Program-made: the position numbers and the translations under genes
Shown here: positions 22,516 through 34,559 of the stretch, one piece after another
Numbering within the stretch: position 1 is the first letter of the stretch
Layout of the letters: every line of letters begins with the position of its first letter
Origin: Ceraceosorus guamensis
Lineage: Eukaryota; Basidiomycota; Exobasidiomycetes; Ceraceosorales; Ceraceosoraceae
Length of the DNA: 64,000 bases
Reading direction: 5' to 3'
Assembly (NCBI RefSeq): GCF_003144195.1
Contig: NW_020289996.1
Coordinates: 621,419 to 685,418, forward strand
The notes under the pieces: model-generated
Told to the model about the DNA's origin: nothing
The model's input: only the letters and a program-made list of their open reading frames with translations
Databases searched by the model: none

Positions 22516-24572
22516 GGTTTGAAGCTTTGCGCCAAGGCCTCAAGCCTTAGCGGACTCGCCGGGCGGCGGAGCGAAGTCAAGGAGGCCCTTCCTTGCGAAG
22601 TGTACTCGTGGCTTGCGATGTGGCCGGCGATGGTGAAAGGGAGCCGCTGTATAAGATGTTCGAAGCAAAAGGCCCCAACGCTGTGCTGCCTGATGGTTGG
22701 TGGATGAGCGCAGAAAGCGGATGAAGGCCGCGCGTCCAGTTTGGGCCAACGCGTACGGCAACGATCCTCTCGGTGCGCGGCTGCTCTTGTGTTTAGCGAC
22801 ACCAAATGAGTATTTAAAAACGAATGCTTGCGTGTATTTTGCGACCTAATGTATCAAAGGCTCGGCGCAAATGATGTCGATGATCGGGCGACTGCCAGAG
22901 TGAAGACGCGTCAAGGATGATCTTGACGACTTGCAACTTCAATGGGTTGGGAGAGGGGGTCAGCTTTGTGTGGAGAAGGCAAGTCAGGTTCCTGCAAATG
23001 ACGAAGACGTGCAAAGCGCCGATACATCAAAGGGACGGCGACGTCTGACCTGTTGCTGTGAGTAGTGACTGATCATACATGCAGCTAGGTAGACTCAATC
23101 AGACTCAAGACTCAAGCCTGTGACTGAAATGCCACCAAGCAACAGACAGGGAAGGGCAAAGTCAAGCACATATCAAGCAGCAGCAGGACGCAAGGGGAAG
23201 TCAACCAACGCACAAGCCCTCTCTCATGAACCTTTGCGCGCACCGCGCACCGCGCACCGTGCTGCTGCCGCTGCTGCTGCTGCTGCACTCTGCGTGGCTT
23301 TCGATCATCAGAGTCACGAGTGCGATCACAGTCATGCACGCGTGGGTCGACACCTGTGCTGATTCACGATTAAGACTTGACTGGCACGGTAAGCAGCTTC
23401 CGCCCGTGCAGCACACGTACACTCACGACTCACGACTGCTGCAGGTGCTGACTGCTGCTGAATGCACCGTACAGCAATCTGAATCGTGAATGCCTACTCG
23501 TGACTACAGCAAGCATGCAGCTGCTGATGCGCCAACAGCTGCGCACGCAACACCGACACGGTGCACCACGGTACACTTGTGACTGCTGGTCGTGATCGAT
23601 GTGCTGATCGAGAAGTGTTGCTCATACGAGCTTGCAAGTCTTGAGTATATAAATGTGACTCTGACTCACGACTTATCCATCACGCTGGACTACTACTTGT
23701 GACTCACGACTGCTACAATAATACTCAAAACTCGAATCCGGATTGCTTGCCGCTGGCTCGAACAGCAGCGTCAGGGCTGCGCGCGCCTCTTGGAGAGACG
23801 AGAGGCATGCAGCTGGCCATCCATAGCAAATTCAAAACTCGAATTTCTCAATTGCAACTTTGTACCTCACGAGCCCAATCTGTAATCTGAATTTAACCGC
23901 GAATACATTGAAATACACCTGCAGCAGCGGCGGCAGACGAAGAGGAGGCCAGCAGCTCGGGCGCCAGTCAGAGTCTCGCTGCATGCATGCTTCAGCAGCA
24001 CACAGGTCTCGCATCCATTCACTGATGGTGACTCAAGACTCAAAACTACTGATTCTCGATTCGATGCAGCGATGATGATGTGCCGACGCGGCGTCCGCAG
24101 CTGTGAGTGGCTGTGTATATATAACATTCGAAGAATTTACATGTATACCAAATGTCAATAATATGAAGATGTATTCACGACTATAATGCATGCATCGACT
24201 CAATTGAGATTCACAGTCATAGTGCTTGAGCTTAGATCTGCATCAGCGCGGTCTTGTCGCTCTCAACGGCATGTCATTTGGCTTAATTGACCGTCGGTCA
24301 TGAGTCTTTCGCTTTCATGGCGAATACGAGCGATGCACGCACGAACGAGAATCCATGACCAAAACGTGGATTTTCTGTAGTACGCCTCGAGTCAAAGTGA
24401 GGGCCGCGTCAGGCATGTGCTCGCTCGTCTCGTACGAGAAAGATGCGCCTGCGACGCGGAGCTAACTCTTGACGACTGTGAAGCGTCGCCCCCGATGTAT
24501 GCCCGCCCGCCTGCACACGCTGCGCACGGTTGACATCGCATCCAAGCAACAGTTTAGGCGGGTGGATGCTGC
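22516..24572. repeat. Gene-free region rich in TCACGACT-type words
   Basis: From about 23040 the sequence is made largely of scattered degenerate words such as ACTCACGACT, GACTCAAGACT and CTGCTGCTG, including a (CTG)n-like run near 23262-23290. No protein-coding gene is supported. From 22516 to 23040 it is ordinary promoter-like sequence. Confidence 0.6.
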
Positions 24573-24905
24573 GTGGTCGATCGACGCAGATCCTCACTCA
24601 CGACTACCGGACTACTCGAAGGCGCCACGCAAAGACTTCTTCTTCCTTCGTGGCTTTTGTCACATTGTTCGGTGCCTGCTTGTGCTCCAATTCACCTCAA
24701 GCAGGCCGGTCCCTGGCCTCACATCCCAAACGTCGAGCCGGACCGTCGATTGCCGGATGAATTGAGGTGTACACAAGCTCGAGCGCCCAGAGGTTTCTAC
24801 ACGCACGGAGCTCCTCGCGGCGAGCCAAATTATACCCAGTACAACGTCATCGAATCCGGACCGCTCGACCGGAACATTCCGCATCCTCAGCGCCACGCTC
24901 CGTAG
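24573..24905 (+). pseudogene. Possible intronless relative of the secreted family
   Basis: An open frame whose second half reads RRLPDELRCTQA, then RGFYTHGAPRGEPNYTQYNV. Protein A has RLPNERERLDQA, then KGYIVTRSSRVGVQRYQTYD. Order and spacing agree, but no intron separates the two parts here, unlike A and B. A hydrophobic signal-like stretch (FVAFVTLFGACLCS) lies just upstream in a different frame. It may be a decayed or retro-copied member. The resemblance is short and could be chance. Confidence 0.3.
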
Positions 24906-24929
24906 CAGGTCAGCCTGAGCTAAGGGAGT

Positions 24930-27900
24930 ATGGAAATGTCAGAGAGCAAGGCGGATGCGGGCCTAGCGCACGACGCTCAGTCCGAGTCGGCTGCACCGTC
25001 CGATGACAACAGCATCAAGTACTCCCCTGCCAAAAGGCCACCTCCGATCAGTATGGAATCGCCAGCCGTATCGCCCCTCTTGCATCGCCAGAGCAGCAAA
25101 GACGCATCCGGCGCATTTGCAGAGGAACCTTCAAAGCTGGTAGTCCCATCCACCTCCACACCAACTCGCTCCGGCAGTCGTCCGCGATCTGCAACGTGGC
25201 GCAAGATCATGCCTGGTATCGGGACTCTTGGCAGATCGCAGAGTGTCGCGGAACATCATGGAGATCCGGAATCGTCACTGCGCGGTCCTCATCCTCCCAG
25301 CTCGCTACGAGGCGTCGGGAACAGACAAATCCGAACCAGCGTGCAGAGCGCCTTTGAGCTCGGTAGCTCTTCCAGCCCAGCGGGAAAGTCAGCTATCGAA
25401 GAAGGAAGTGCAGATTCGAGAGATAGGAAGGACGCGCTCGGGACGCGGAAGACGTCGATGAGTGTAAGCCAAGAGACTTTAAGCGAGTCGGTCTCACAAG
25501 CGGATGGGAAGGCGGTACCTAGAACCGGAAGCACCGCGCAGAATTTTGTGCGCCGCGTGGGCAGTCGGTCTTTCTTTTTCAAGGGATCCTCTGGTGGTAA
25601 CCAAGCAGCAGCTGCTAGTACCGACTCGCTCGCAACCTCTGCCGACTCGAGTACAAGCGTCTCGAAGAGGGCAAGCGACATGCTCAGCAGAACCACTTCC
25701 ATGCCCAGCTGGGCTCGACGAAGGTCTAAAACCTCGCTGACCAGTGCTTCAGGTCCTAGGAGTCCCAGCTTGAGGAGTCCAGACGGCCGGACCAGTATCG
25801 ACACGCAGGCCTCTGCTTCAGTCTCTTCTCTGCTGGACTTTGGTCGGGCGGTCGGAGAACGCGGCGTGGACAACAGCGTTGCAGACACCGAGGCCAACCC
25901 CAACCAGGTTTGTGCTTCGTCATCTGGCACCTCCGCGCTGGCAAGACCTTCGCTGGCCGATGACGGGCTGCAAGCAGCCCAAGGTGAGGCCTTTCCTAGA
26001 AGACTCAGTGGGTGGCTCTTGAACATGCTCGGCACCGAAGAGCAGGTGGCGGAGCGCGATCAGGCTACACAGCCGCTGGCCTCGACCTCAGCTTCCTCTA
26101 CTGCTCTCAAACGTCCGGCTTCTGATCACAGTGAGCGATCAGTCTCCCCATCGCTTCAGCGCGCCAACAGCAGGTCCTCTGTGAACGGCACGGCGACGCG
26201 AAAGCAGAGCATATTGTCCAACCTGTCGAACACTGCGCGTCAGCGCGTCGGCAACCTCGATCGCGCCATGCGCTCTCTTCGAGAGGCAGAGAATGACGCC
26301 TCGACCCGTGACATCTGGTTGCTCGGGGTTCTGCACAGCTCTGTTGCTGGTCAGGATACCATTACGCCGGGTGAAAAGCTCGAGTCGCAGTCCCCTCACA
26401 ATCCACACAGACCCACCAGTCCTGCTCGAAGACCTACCATTGAAGTGCACACCGCCTCGCCCCGCCAGGCTCGCGCCGAAAGGGCGAGTAGCCCCGCTGC
26501 AAGCAACACGGAACATAGAACAGAAGCTGAGGCTGCAGCGCATGAAGAAAAGCGGGGCCCTGGCGCGCCAAGCTCAGTCTCAAAGGAATCCTTGCTTCTT
26601 ACAGCTTCTCCAGATAGCGCAGATCGCGCTCCACTTACGCCTTCGCCGGTCGAAAGGCGACTCGCTGGCGGGGACGAGACGCTGATCATTCGTAATCCCC
26701 CGACCCCGCACGCTTCACCGCAGCCTTCGTCTGCCCCTCGCGAGACCACGAAGCGGCGTGACAGTGCGGATGAGAAGCCAGGCTTGCATAGGAAGATCTC
26801 TGTCGGCACAGCACTCAATGGCAGCGCTCGTACGACGCCGCCCCCTGATCTGGCTGCTTTTCACGACGATTTGTCCAGTCGAGTCTGGTGCACATATCGA
26901 GCCAATTTCTCTGCCATCGCGCGGGACGGCAGCATATCAGCTCAAGCGGCAGACGCTGCGCGAGAGCTGGCTGCGACGCAAGCTGCAGAAGCCCTTTCCA
27001 CAGCTCAAGCAGAGGAAGAAACAGCTCTCGAGTTGAAGGCTACGAGTATGACTGCCAGCGTCTCTGTACCTCTGAGGTCGCAGCACCCAACTCACCTTCA
27101 AACTACATCCTTAGTCACGGGCGTGGCGACGGTAAGCGCCGCTGAAGCTTCGCGAACGAGCCGCGGCTGGCTTGGTAGACGTCCGGCTGTCAGCAGTGCT
27201 GGTTACCCTTCCGAGCTTGCATCCACATCTCCGCCCGGTGCTTCACACGGACTAGGTGCTGCCTTAGGATTGCCACGAGCGTCGAGCGCAAGCCCGAATA
27301 GTGGTCAGCCTTTCCAAGTCGGTAGCGCTCCGGGACTCGGCGAACGCATGGGCATACCGAGCCTCTGGGGCCGCACCACAGCTGCTCTTTCCGGCGCTTT
27401 GGGTGTTCGGTCAGATCTGACACGCGACTCAGGTTGGGGATGCATGTTGAGGACGGGCCAAAGTCTGCTTGCCAATGCGCTTATCAACGTCCATCTGGGA
27501 AGGGACTGGAGACGCCGAACTCGACCGAGTAGCGCTGCATTGGCCAAGTCACTCGCGGGCATGGAAGCCAAAGAAGCGTGGCGTGTGAGTCGCGCAGAGT
27601 ATGCCACTTACGTGCGTTTGCTCTCGTGGTTCTTCGACGATCCTAGTCCTGCATGTCCATTCTCTGTGCACCGCATGGCGCGCGAGGGCAAACGGCTTGG
27701 GAAGGAGCCTGGCGAATGGTTTGGCCCGAGCACCGCAGCGGGTGCTATCAAAAAGCTCGTGGACGAATTTCCTGAAGCTGGTCTCGGGGTTTGTCTGGCT
27801 GCCGATGGTGTCGTGTACCTCAATCGCGTTCATATTGCTGCTGCACTACCCGCGCCTAGAGAGCCTTCTGGCGATGAGTGGCAGCGGCCGGTGCTCATAC

Positions 27901-29343
27901 TCGTGGGAATCCGCCTTGGCCTCGAGGGCGTCAACTCGATGTATCACGACTCTATCAAGGTAAGTCTAGGCAGCTGGTCGATCAAGGTGCGCCTGACACT
28001 GACGATCGATGCTCTGGGCCTTGCAGGATCTCTTCACGTTTCCACAGAGTGTCGGCATCGCTGGTGGGAGACCAAGCTCGTCTTTCTATTTTGTTGGCTT
28101 CCAAGGCTCGAGACTGTTCTATCTCGACCCTCACAACCAGAGACCTGCAGTGCCGTTCCGCCACGCGCCTCCCTCCTATCCGCCTAGCGCAGATGGCGGG
28201 GAAGGCACGCAAGAAGCCGCGGACGAGTGGTGGGTCAACGCCTATTCGGAGCAGGAGCTTGGCAGCTATCACTACAGTGCACCGCCAAAGAAGATGGCGA
28301 TGGAGTCACTCGACCCGTCGATGCTTCTCGGCTTCCTCTGCTCTGACCAATCATCTCTCGATGATCTGGTCTCAAGAGTGCGGGCACTCTCGAAGCCCAT
28401 CTTTAGCGTACAGGATGCACCTCCCCGTTGGATGATGGACGACTCGGACGTGCCTCGCAATGGAGCTGCAACGGCCTCGAATGACTTGTCCTATGACGAC
28501 GACCTTGCCTTGGAAAGCTTTAGCGAGGGCTCGATTGATGCGGATGACGATGCCCGCGACGGTGACTCTGCGGACGAAACCTTTTCTGGCTCGCAATATC
28601 GGGACCAGGCTAGCACGTCTGCGCGACCTAGAAGTCGTAACAGTCTTGCCCATTCGAGATCTCGCAGCGGGTCCGCCTCATCTTCTATCAAACAGCGCAC
28701 TAGCATGGCTCGTACTTCGGCTTCACAATTAGTCGGCGATCATGCACCAACCAGCTGGAGGGGTGATCCATTGTCGCACCGGTCATCCCGTAGCTCGCTC
28801 GACAGCTCATCAGCTGGCGACCGGGCTGGGTCTAGCGCAGAGGTCAGCATCGCCTTTCCAAGCAGCGATGATGCTTCCAGCATCTCTCCCAGCGTGGAAG
28901 CGATCCAGACATCATCGCGTGCTGCCAATCCGAGATCGCACCGTTCACGTGTCGATACTGGAGCAACGGCGGCTGCTAGTCCCATTACTCGCCACAACAA
29001 CATGAGACATCAGCCATCGTCTCGCTCGTCGCCTGCGCCAGATGTGTCGGCCAGCTTTTCGTCTGTCGATACTGCTACCAGCAGCTCGGCGCAGGTTGCT
29101 CTTAGCCACGTATCTACTCGCCCTCGCTCTCGACGCGGTGATGCCGTGAAGCGCCGTTCTTCGCAAGACGAGTTCACGACTAGTGAGGAGGATGACGCCA
29201 ATTCGACATGGGAGGAAGTCCCTTCTGTCAAGGGTAACGCTTCTGCTGCGATCAACGGCAGCGCAAGAGGCTCAGGCATGCAGAATAGGCAGGAAGGACA
29301 AGAAAAGACACCTAGATTCGACGACTCGGACGATGACTTTTGA
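24930..29343 (+). CDS. ATG4: Autophagy cysteine protease ATG4, very long form
   Basis: Exons are 24930-27959 and 28027-29343 (67-base intron, GTAAGT donor), giving about 1448 residues. The C54 peptidase domain occupies roughly residues 790-1160. The catalytic Cys is in DSGWGCMLRTGQ (residue 838), and Asp1044 and His1046 are in FYLDPHNQRP. Other family blocks are LGVCLAADGVVYLNRVH and PSSSFYFVGFQGSRLFYLDP. About 790 residues ahead of the domain and 280 behind it are Ser-rich and probably disordered, against about 400-500 residues for most ATG4 proteins. ATG4 trims the C-terminus of Atg8 and removes lipidated Atg8 from membranes. The start at 24930 is the first ATG of the frame, and 24936 is an alternative. 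Confidence 0.93.
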
Positions 29344-30487
29344 GCGATGCCGTTGTTCGCACCTGCTGCACGGCTCGCTCTGCGAATCTGCCTCCCACGT
29401 GAAATCGATACCATTCTATTCCGTCGTGCTTTCCGGTACTGTTGGAGCAGCCACGCTCGACATCACATCCTACCCACTCACTCCGAAACCTTTTGCGAGA
29501 TTCTCTTGTAATCCTGTACGCATACACCTCATACCTTTTCCTCTCTCTTGTGTTTCTCAATTGTATCAGTAAGCTGCCTTGGTGCAGTGCGAGCCGACAT
29601 GGCGTCCATCTTGGCAGGTACGATTAGATTCAGCGTAATGCCTCTTGAACGATTCTCGTCCGAGAGCCGCTGCTGTAGGCTTTGCGTCCGCACCCGCACC
29701 AAATTTTGGGGTTCAGTACCGCGGCAGGGGCGCGCGCGGCACGCGTCTTCTCACTTCTCATCGCGCGGCGGCGGCCATGCGCTCGGATCTGACTTGCGTG
29801 GCGGCGCGTGGGTTCATGGCATGCATGCTGCTGGGGAAGCCCAACGCGGCAAACAGCTCGATGCTGTGAATTCGCGCTCCTACCGCACCTCGAGCATGCA
29901 GCAGCCTCAGCTGGCGAGTGGCGATCTAGCGGTGATGTTGGGTGAAGAGGAGCGAGTGCAGGCAGAGTATATACGTTGCTGAACGCGACGTGCCGCACGC
30001 GCGCAGCATCTCCCCGCGCGCCCGGCCCATCTTCTGCTGGTCGGTTGCGTGGCCGTGCGCGTCCTAAAATTTGGCGGGGCAGCAGACTTGCGGGCGCGAG
30101 GGGCGCGGGGGGCGCGAGTGTTGCAGCTTGTACCTATAGGCTGCCGGCAGCAGGCAGAGGTGGCACTCACACTGCTGCTGCTCGTCTTGGCTGCTTTTGG
30201 GTGGGTGCATGCCGGGCGAGCTTGGGACAGAGAGTCTGACGCGCCACACGCGCAGCCGAGGGTACAACAACTTCACCAGTCGTGAGTCAATTTCTTCATT
30301 TCGAATGCGTCGTCATTTGCTCCTTCTTACCACCAGTCATTGATCCAGGATAGTCTTTGTGCCTGCTTTGCTGAGCTCTTACTTCAGCGGTGTCGCAGAT
30401 TTGAAGAAGGCCATCTTTGCGCGTCCAACTCTTCAGCAGAAAGGTCACGAGTCTCTTGTCGATCCTCCCTACTTCGCCAAGGACGCC
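29344..30487. other. Intergenic region and NAP1 promoter
   Basis: No gene supported. The segment 29700-30290 is strongly GC-rich. It contains an ACGCGT word near 29740 and TTTGGCGGGG near 30070, which resemble MCB and E2F-type cell-cycle sites. The rest is the NAP1 leader. Confidence 0.45.
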
Positions 30488-32633
30488 ATGTCGAGCAACG
30501 TTCCTATCAAGTGAGTGGCACGTCTGGTCGCAGCCTCATGAGCTACCATGCCCTCTTGCAAGGGCATCCAGGAAAAAGGCCACCCGCAAATGATTATGCA
30601 AAATGCTTCACACAGAAGCGTGCAGCCTCAATAGGGAGCCGCAAGCAGTGGCAACCGATCTGGCCCACAAAGCGAGACAGGATTCGGCCCTCGAGCAAAA
30701 GTCTCTGACATGAGCCATGCTATCTGACTTGTTTTCGCTCACAGCAACAGGCCCGACCTGACGGCCCCCACGCCGCAAAACACGCCTCTTACAAACGCTC
30801 CTATTACTCGAGAGGCACTCTCCCGACCAACTGTTGGAACCATCGGCGAAGATGATGAGGACGGCGTCAAGGGTGAGTACATAAGCCTCACGGGTGCATC
30901 ATTGAGATTTACGACCGCGCACATAATTGTCGTTGCATACCTCTCAAGGTGTGGCTAGCTAACACTGTGCCGCACCATCCCAGACCTCGCGTCTAACCCA
31001 GCTCTGGCTGCCATGATGCAGAGCAAGCTTTCTGGTCTGGTCGGTCGTTCATCCGGCTACATCGAGTCGCTGCCAGACCACATCAAGCGTCGCGTGGAAG
31101 GCTTGAAAGGTCTGCAGGTCGACCATGCCAAGGTGGAAGCAGACTTCCAGAAAGAGATCCTCGAGCTCGAGAAGAAGTACGCCGAAAGGTACCGCCCCCT
31201 GTACACTCGCCGAGCGGAGATCATTGCCGGCTCTGTCGAGCCCTCGTTTGAAGAAGTAAAGAAGGGCGAGGAATCAGACCCTCCTGAGGAAGACGAGGAT
31301 GAGCCCAAGGAGCCCAAGGCAAGCCTGGCCGATGCCCAGGCTCCCGCCAACAGTGAGAAGGGTATCCCCGAATTCTGGCTCACAGCCCTCAAGAACCACG
31401 TTGCCCTATCGGAGCTCATCACCGAGCGCGACGAGGATGCCCTCAAGGCGCTCAGTGATATTCGCATGTCGTACCTTCCTGGCACTCAGGCTGGGTTCAA
31501 GCTCGAGTTTCACTTTGGTAGCAACGAGTTCTTCACGAACACGCTTCTGACCAAAACTTACTACTACCAAGATGAGGTCGGATACAGCGGTGATCTCGTT
31601 TACGACCACGCAGAGGGAGACAAGATCGAGTGGAAGGAAGACAAGGATCTGACTCACAAGATCGAGACCAAGAAGCAACGAAACAAAAACACAAACCAGA
31701 CTCGTACTGTCAAACGTTCTGTGCCTGTCGAGTCCTTCTTCAACTTCTTCTCTCCACCCAAGCCTCCCAAGGATGACGATGCGGACGAGGAAGCTGACTT
31801 TGACGAGTGAGTTACAAATACGTCAGGGTGGTGCGATGCTTTCGATACTGACAGAGCTCTCGTGCAACGTTTCGGTAGGCTTGATGAGCGCCTGGAGCTT
31901 GACTACCAAGTCGGAGAAGACCTCAAGGACGTGAGTGCACACCCTCTGACCGGAGACTTCCCCAAACTCAGCGCGAAAGTCAATCTGATCGATGCGCCTC
32001 TTCTCTATTGCAGAGGATCATTCCTCACGCCGTTGACTTCTTCGTGAGTCTTAAGCAGCATTGACTGAGCTGGTCGTCACTCCTTGCTGACCATTCTGGT
32101 GTGACGCTCACAGACTGGCAAAGCCTTGGCTTACGAGGACGATCTGTTGGACGACGAAGAATTTGACGAGGACGATGAGGACGATGTGGGTAGCGATGAG
32201 TGATTGTGGAGACGTCAGAAGGTTCTTCACATGCAGAAAGACTTGGACTATGTTGTCGAAACGCTGGGCGCTGGCTGTCGAAACGACTCGGCCGCTCACA
32301 CGAGCTTCGCCTGTCCTTTCTCCGTGCCCCTATCCGCCTTCCCTCTCGCTCGCAATCAATACCATCACATGAAACTTCCCATGCGCATTCAATGCCAATC
32401 GGGCACGCCGCCTGCTCCACCTGGCACAAATCGCAGGATGACGAAGACGAGGACGAGCCTCCTGCTCGTCGTGCTCAGCTCGGCGCGAGCGCAGGCTCAC
32501 AAATGGCCGGCTCTCAGGACCCACAAGAGTGGTGAGTCGATTCAACCCGTTACGCGCTCCTTGCACCTCTGACTTGAGACCACGCCATCGGCTTTCTTCT
32601 CACTACCTCTTGATCCGCAGCAAGCAGCAGTAG
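30488..32633 (+). CDS. NAP1: Nucleosome assembly protein NAP1
   Basis: Eight exons fit in phase: 30488-30510, 30745-30872, 30984-31806, 31879-31930, 32014-32043, 32114-32185, 32437-32531, 32621-32633. They give about 411 residues. The NAP domain runs from KLSGLVGRSSGYIESLPDHI to RIIPHAVDFFTGKALAYEDD. It includes the dimerisation helix and the earmuff segment with FFTNTLLTKTYYY. An acidic tail follows (DDEEFDEDDEDD), and the protein ends QDPQECKQQ. The CKQQ end resembles that of animal NAP1L1 and has CaaX-like form. NAP1 shuttles H2A-H2B and assembles nucleosomes. If intron 6 (GTGGGT donor) is kept, translation stops at 32203 and yields a shorter tail ending VGSDE without CKQQ. Confidence 0.93.
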
Positions 32634-33410
32634 ATTCCAAGAGAAAGCGTCCTCACTCGCACCTCAACGTCCCAAAGAGTTAGGGAGCATGCGATATCGC
32701 GTACCTGTCTGTCACCATTCCGAACGAATCCAGAGATGTGATTGATTGCGATATGTGCGTGGGAAAGGCGTACTGCATCTGCCATTCGCCATCTAGTACC
32801 TTGGTGCATCTGGCAAGCGTACCAAGATGGCAGCCGAGAGAGCGGTCAGACAAAGACGTTCTGCTATGTTGTGATTTTGGCTTGTGACATCGTCAGGCTG
32901 ACGGCCTAGAGAGGCAGTGCGAGGCGGCGTCGATCTGCGTCGACAATCTGACACAGCGTTGCGCAACTGTATCTGACCATGTTCGAAGTTGGCAACTTAG
33001 GGAACAGTCAATTGCTTGATTGTCAAGAAGCGAAGAGTGAAGTGCCTGGCCTCGAATTGGCCGATTCAAGGATGAATGTGACCCATGCACCACTCACGAC
33101 CAGACGCGAGGGGATTTGCATCTGTACCCGTCTGATAATCTCAGATTTACGGAGGGGCAGGCTGGAAGCCACGTGGCTGATGGGTGGAATATGGCCACCA
33201 CCATGCAGTCGGCCAGCGCCGGTCAGAGCCCCGTTCGCGCGCCGCGCCCGCGCCCGCGCCCGTGCCCAACCCATCGCCGCGCACGATCCCGCACCACCTG
33301 CTGTGCTGCTTCGTCACAGCTGGGCAGCAATCGTAACCACATCTTCGCGACAACATTCGCGGCAATCGGTCAGACTACCAGCATTGTCCATCAGCCACAC
33401 TTTAGACAAT
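32634..33410. other. Intergenic region upstream of ATP5
   Basis: No gene supported. A CGCCCGCGCCCGCGCCCGTG run near 33240 is simple GC-rich repeat in the ATP5 promoter. Confidence 0.5.
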
Positions 33411-34559
33411 ATGGCCGCCGCTCGCTTTTCTTCTCGCATTCTCAACCAGGTGCGCATCCCGATTCCAACCTGAAATTGGCTAGAAGTGGACCGAGACTCG
33501 TAGGCTTACGCTGATGTTTTCCCCTCGACCTCCTGTCGCAGTCGGTTCGCGGCTATGCCGCCCCCGCCAGCGTCAAGGCACCGCTTCAACTCAACGGCCT
33601 GCCCGGTGAGTGCAGGGCTGCCGGGACTGCATTCTCAGCAGCATGAATGCTCAATCACCTTTTGGATTTCCTTTGTTGATGCACAGGCAAGTACGCAACC
33701 TCGGCCTACCAAGCTGCCGCCAACAAGGACAGCAAGACTCTCGATGCCGTCGAGAAGGACCTGCGCAGCGTTCAAACTTCCTTGACCGGATCTCAAGGAG
33801 TCAAGCTCAGAGACTTCATCAACAACCCTACTCTGGGCGTCAAGGAGCGCAGCCAGGGTCTCGACTCCTTGCTCGGTGGAAAGGAGAACGCTATCACCCG
33901 GTGAGCATCGCCCGGACATATTTGCAATCGCGGCGACAAGGGCGATTGGGTGGTCATTGACGGCTTGGCAGAGGGCTGCAAAAGGCGTGCTTATAGACGT
34001 ATTGCGGAGGGATTCTTTGAGGATCTGATCATCCACTTTACTTGGCTAACACATCGATCTCCTCGCGTGATCGCCTTTACATACAGCAACCTCTTCGAAG
34101 TGCTTGCTGAGAACGGACGCCTGCCAGACACGGAAAAGGTCATCGAAGGTTTCCTCGAACTCATGAGCGCGCACCGTGGGGAGGTTGTCATCACCGTCAC
34201 AAGCGCCGCTGTGAGTAAAGTAGCAGGAAATGTTCAGATCGAGAGGTAACAGTGCAGACTGTGGCTTGGCCGGTCGCTTCAGTGCACGCACGACAGGCGC
34301 CGTATCCTTGGACCTCCAAGCTGAGATCAGGTCCCGTACCCCTTTCTCGCAGCCCCTGGACAAGTCCACCGCTTCCCGTCTCGAGAGCGCTCTCAAGGGT
34401 AGCCAAGCAGCTTCCGCTGGAAAGAGCGTCAAGATTGTTCAAAAGGTCTCTCCCGGAATCCAAGGTGGTTTGCAGGTCGACTTTGGAGACCGATCCGTGG
34501 ACCTCTCTGTCTCCAGCCGCGTTCAGAGACTCAACGCCCTGCTCAGCCAGGGCGTCTAG
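33411..34559 (+). CDS. ATP5: ATP synthase subunit 5 (OSCP)
   Basis: Exons are 33411-33449, 33542-33605, 33687-33900, 34087-34210 and 34353-34559, giving about 215 residues. The N-terminus (MAAARFSSRILNQSVRGYAA) looks like a mitochondrial presequence. The mature part matches OSCP/delta: GLPGKYATSAYQAA, LDAVEKDL, NLFEVLAENGRL and the C-terminal KVSPGIQGGLQVDFGDRSVD. The protein links the F1 head to the peripheral stalk of mitochondrial ATP synthase. Length is normal for fungi. Confidence 0.95.

Noticed and set aside
24930-27200. Separate gene fused to ATG4
   Set aside because: The N-terminal part has no domain, no stop and no splice signals suggesting a boundary. It reads as a disordered extension.
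29548-29998. Frames of 120-145 codons in the GC-rich NAP1 upstream block
   Set aside because: GC-rich DNA suppresses stop codons. The products are Arg/Ala-rich with no motif.
30511-30744. Possible box C/D snoRNA in NAP1 intron 1
   Set aside because: An ATGATTA word and a CTGA word are present but about 110 bases apart, with no terminal stem.
32979-33473. Long plus-strand frame running into the ATP5 start
   Set aside because: It only extends the ATP5 frame upstream. The ATG at 33411 gives the expected mitochondrial presequence, and the upstream residues are low complexity.
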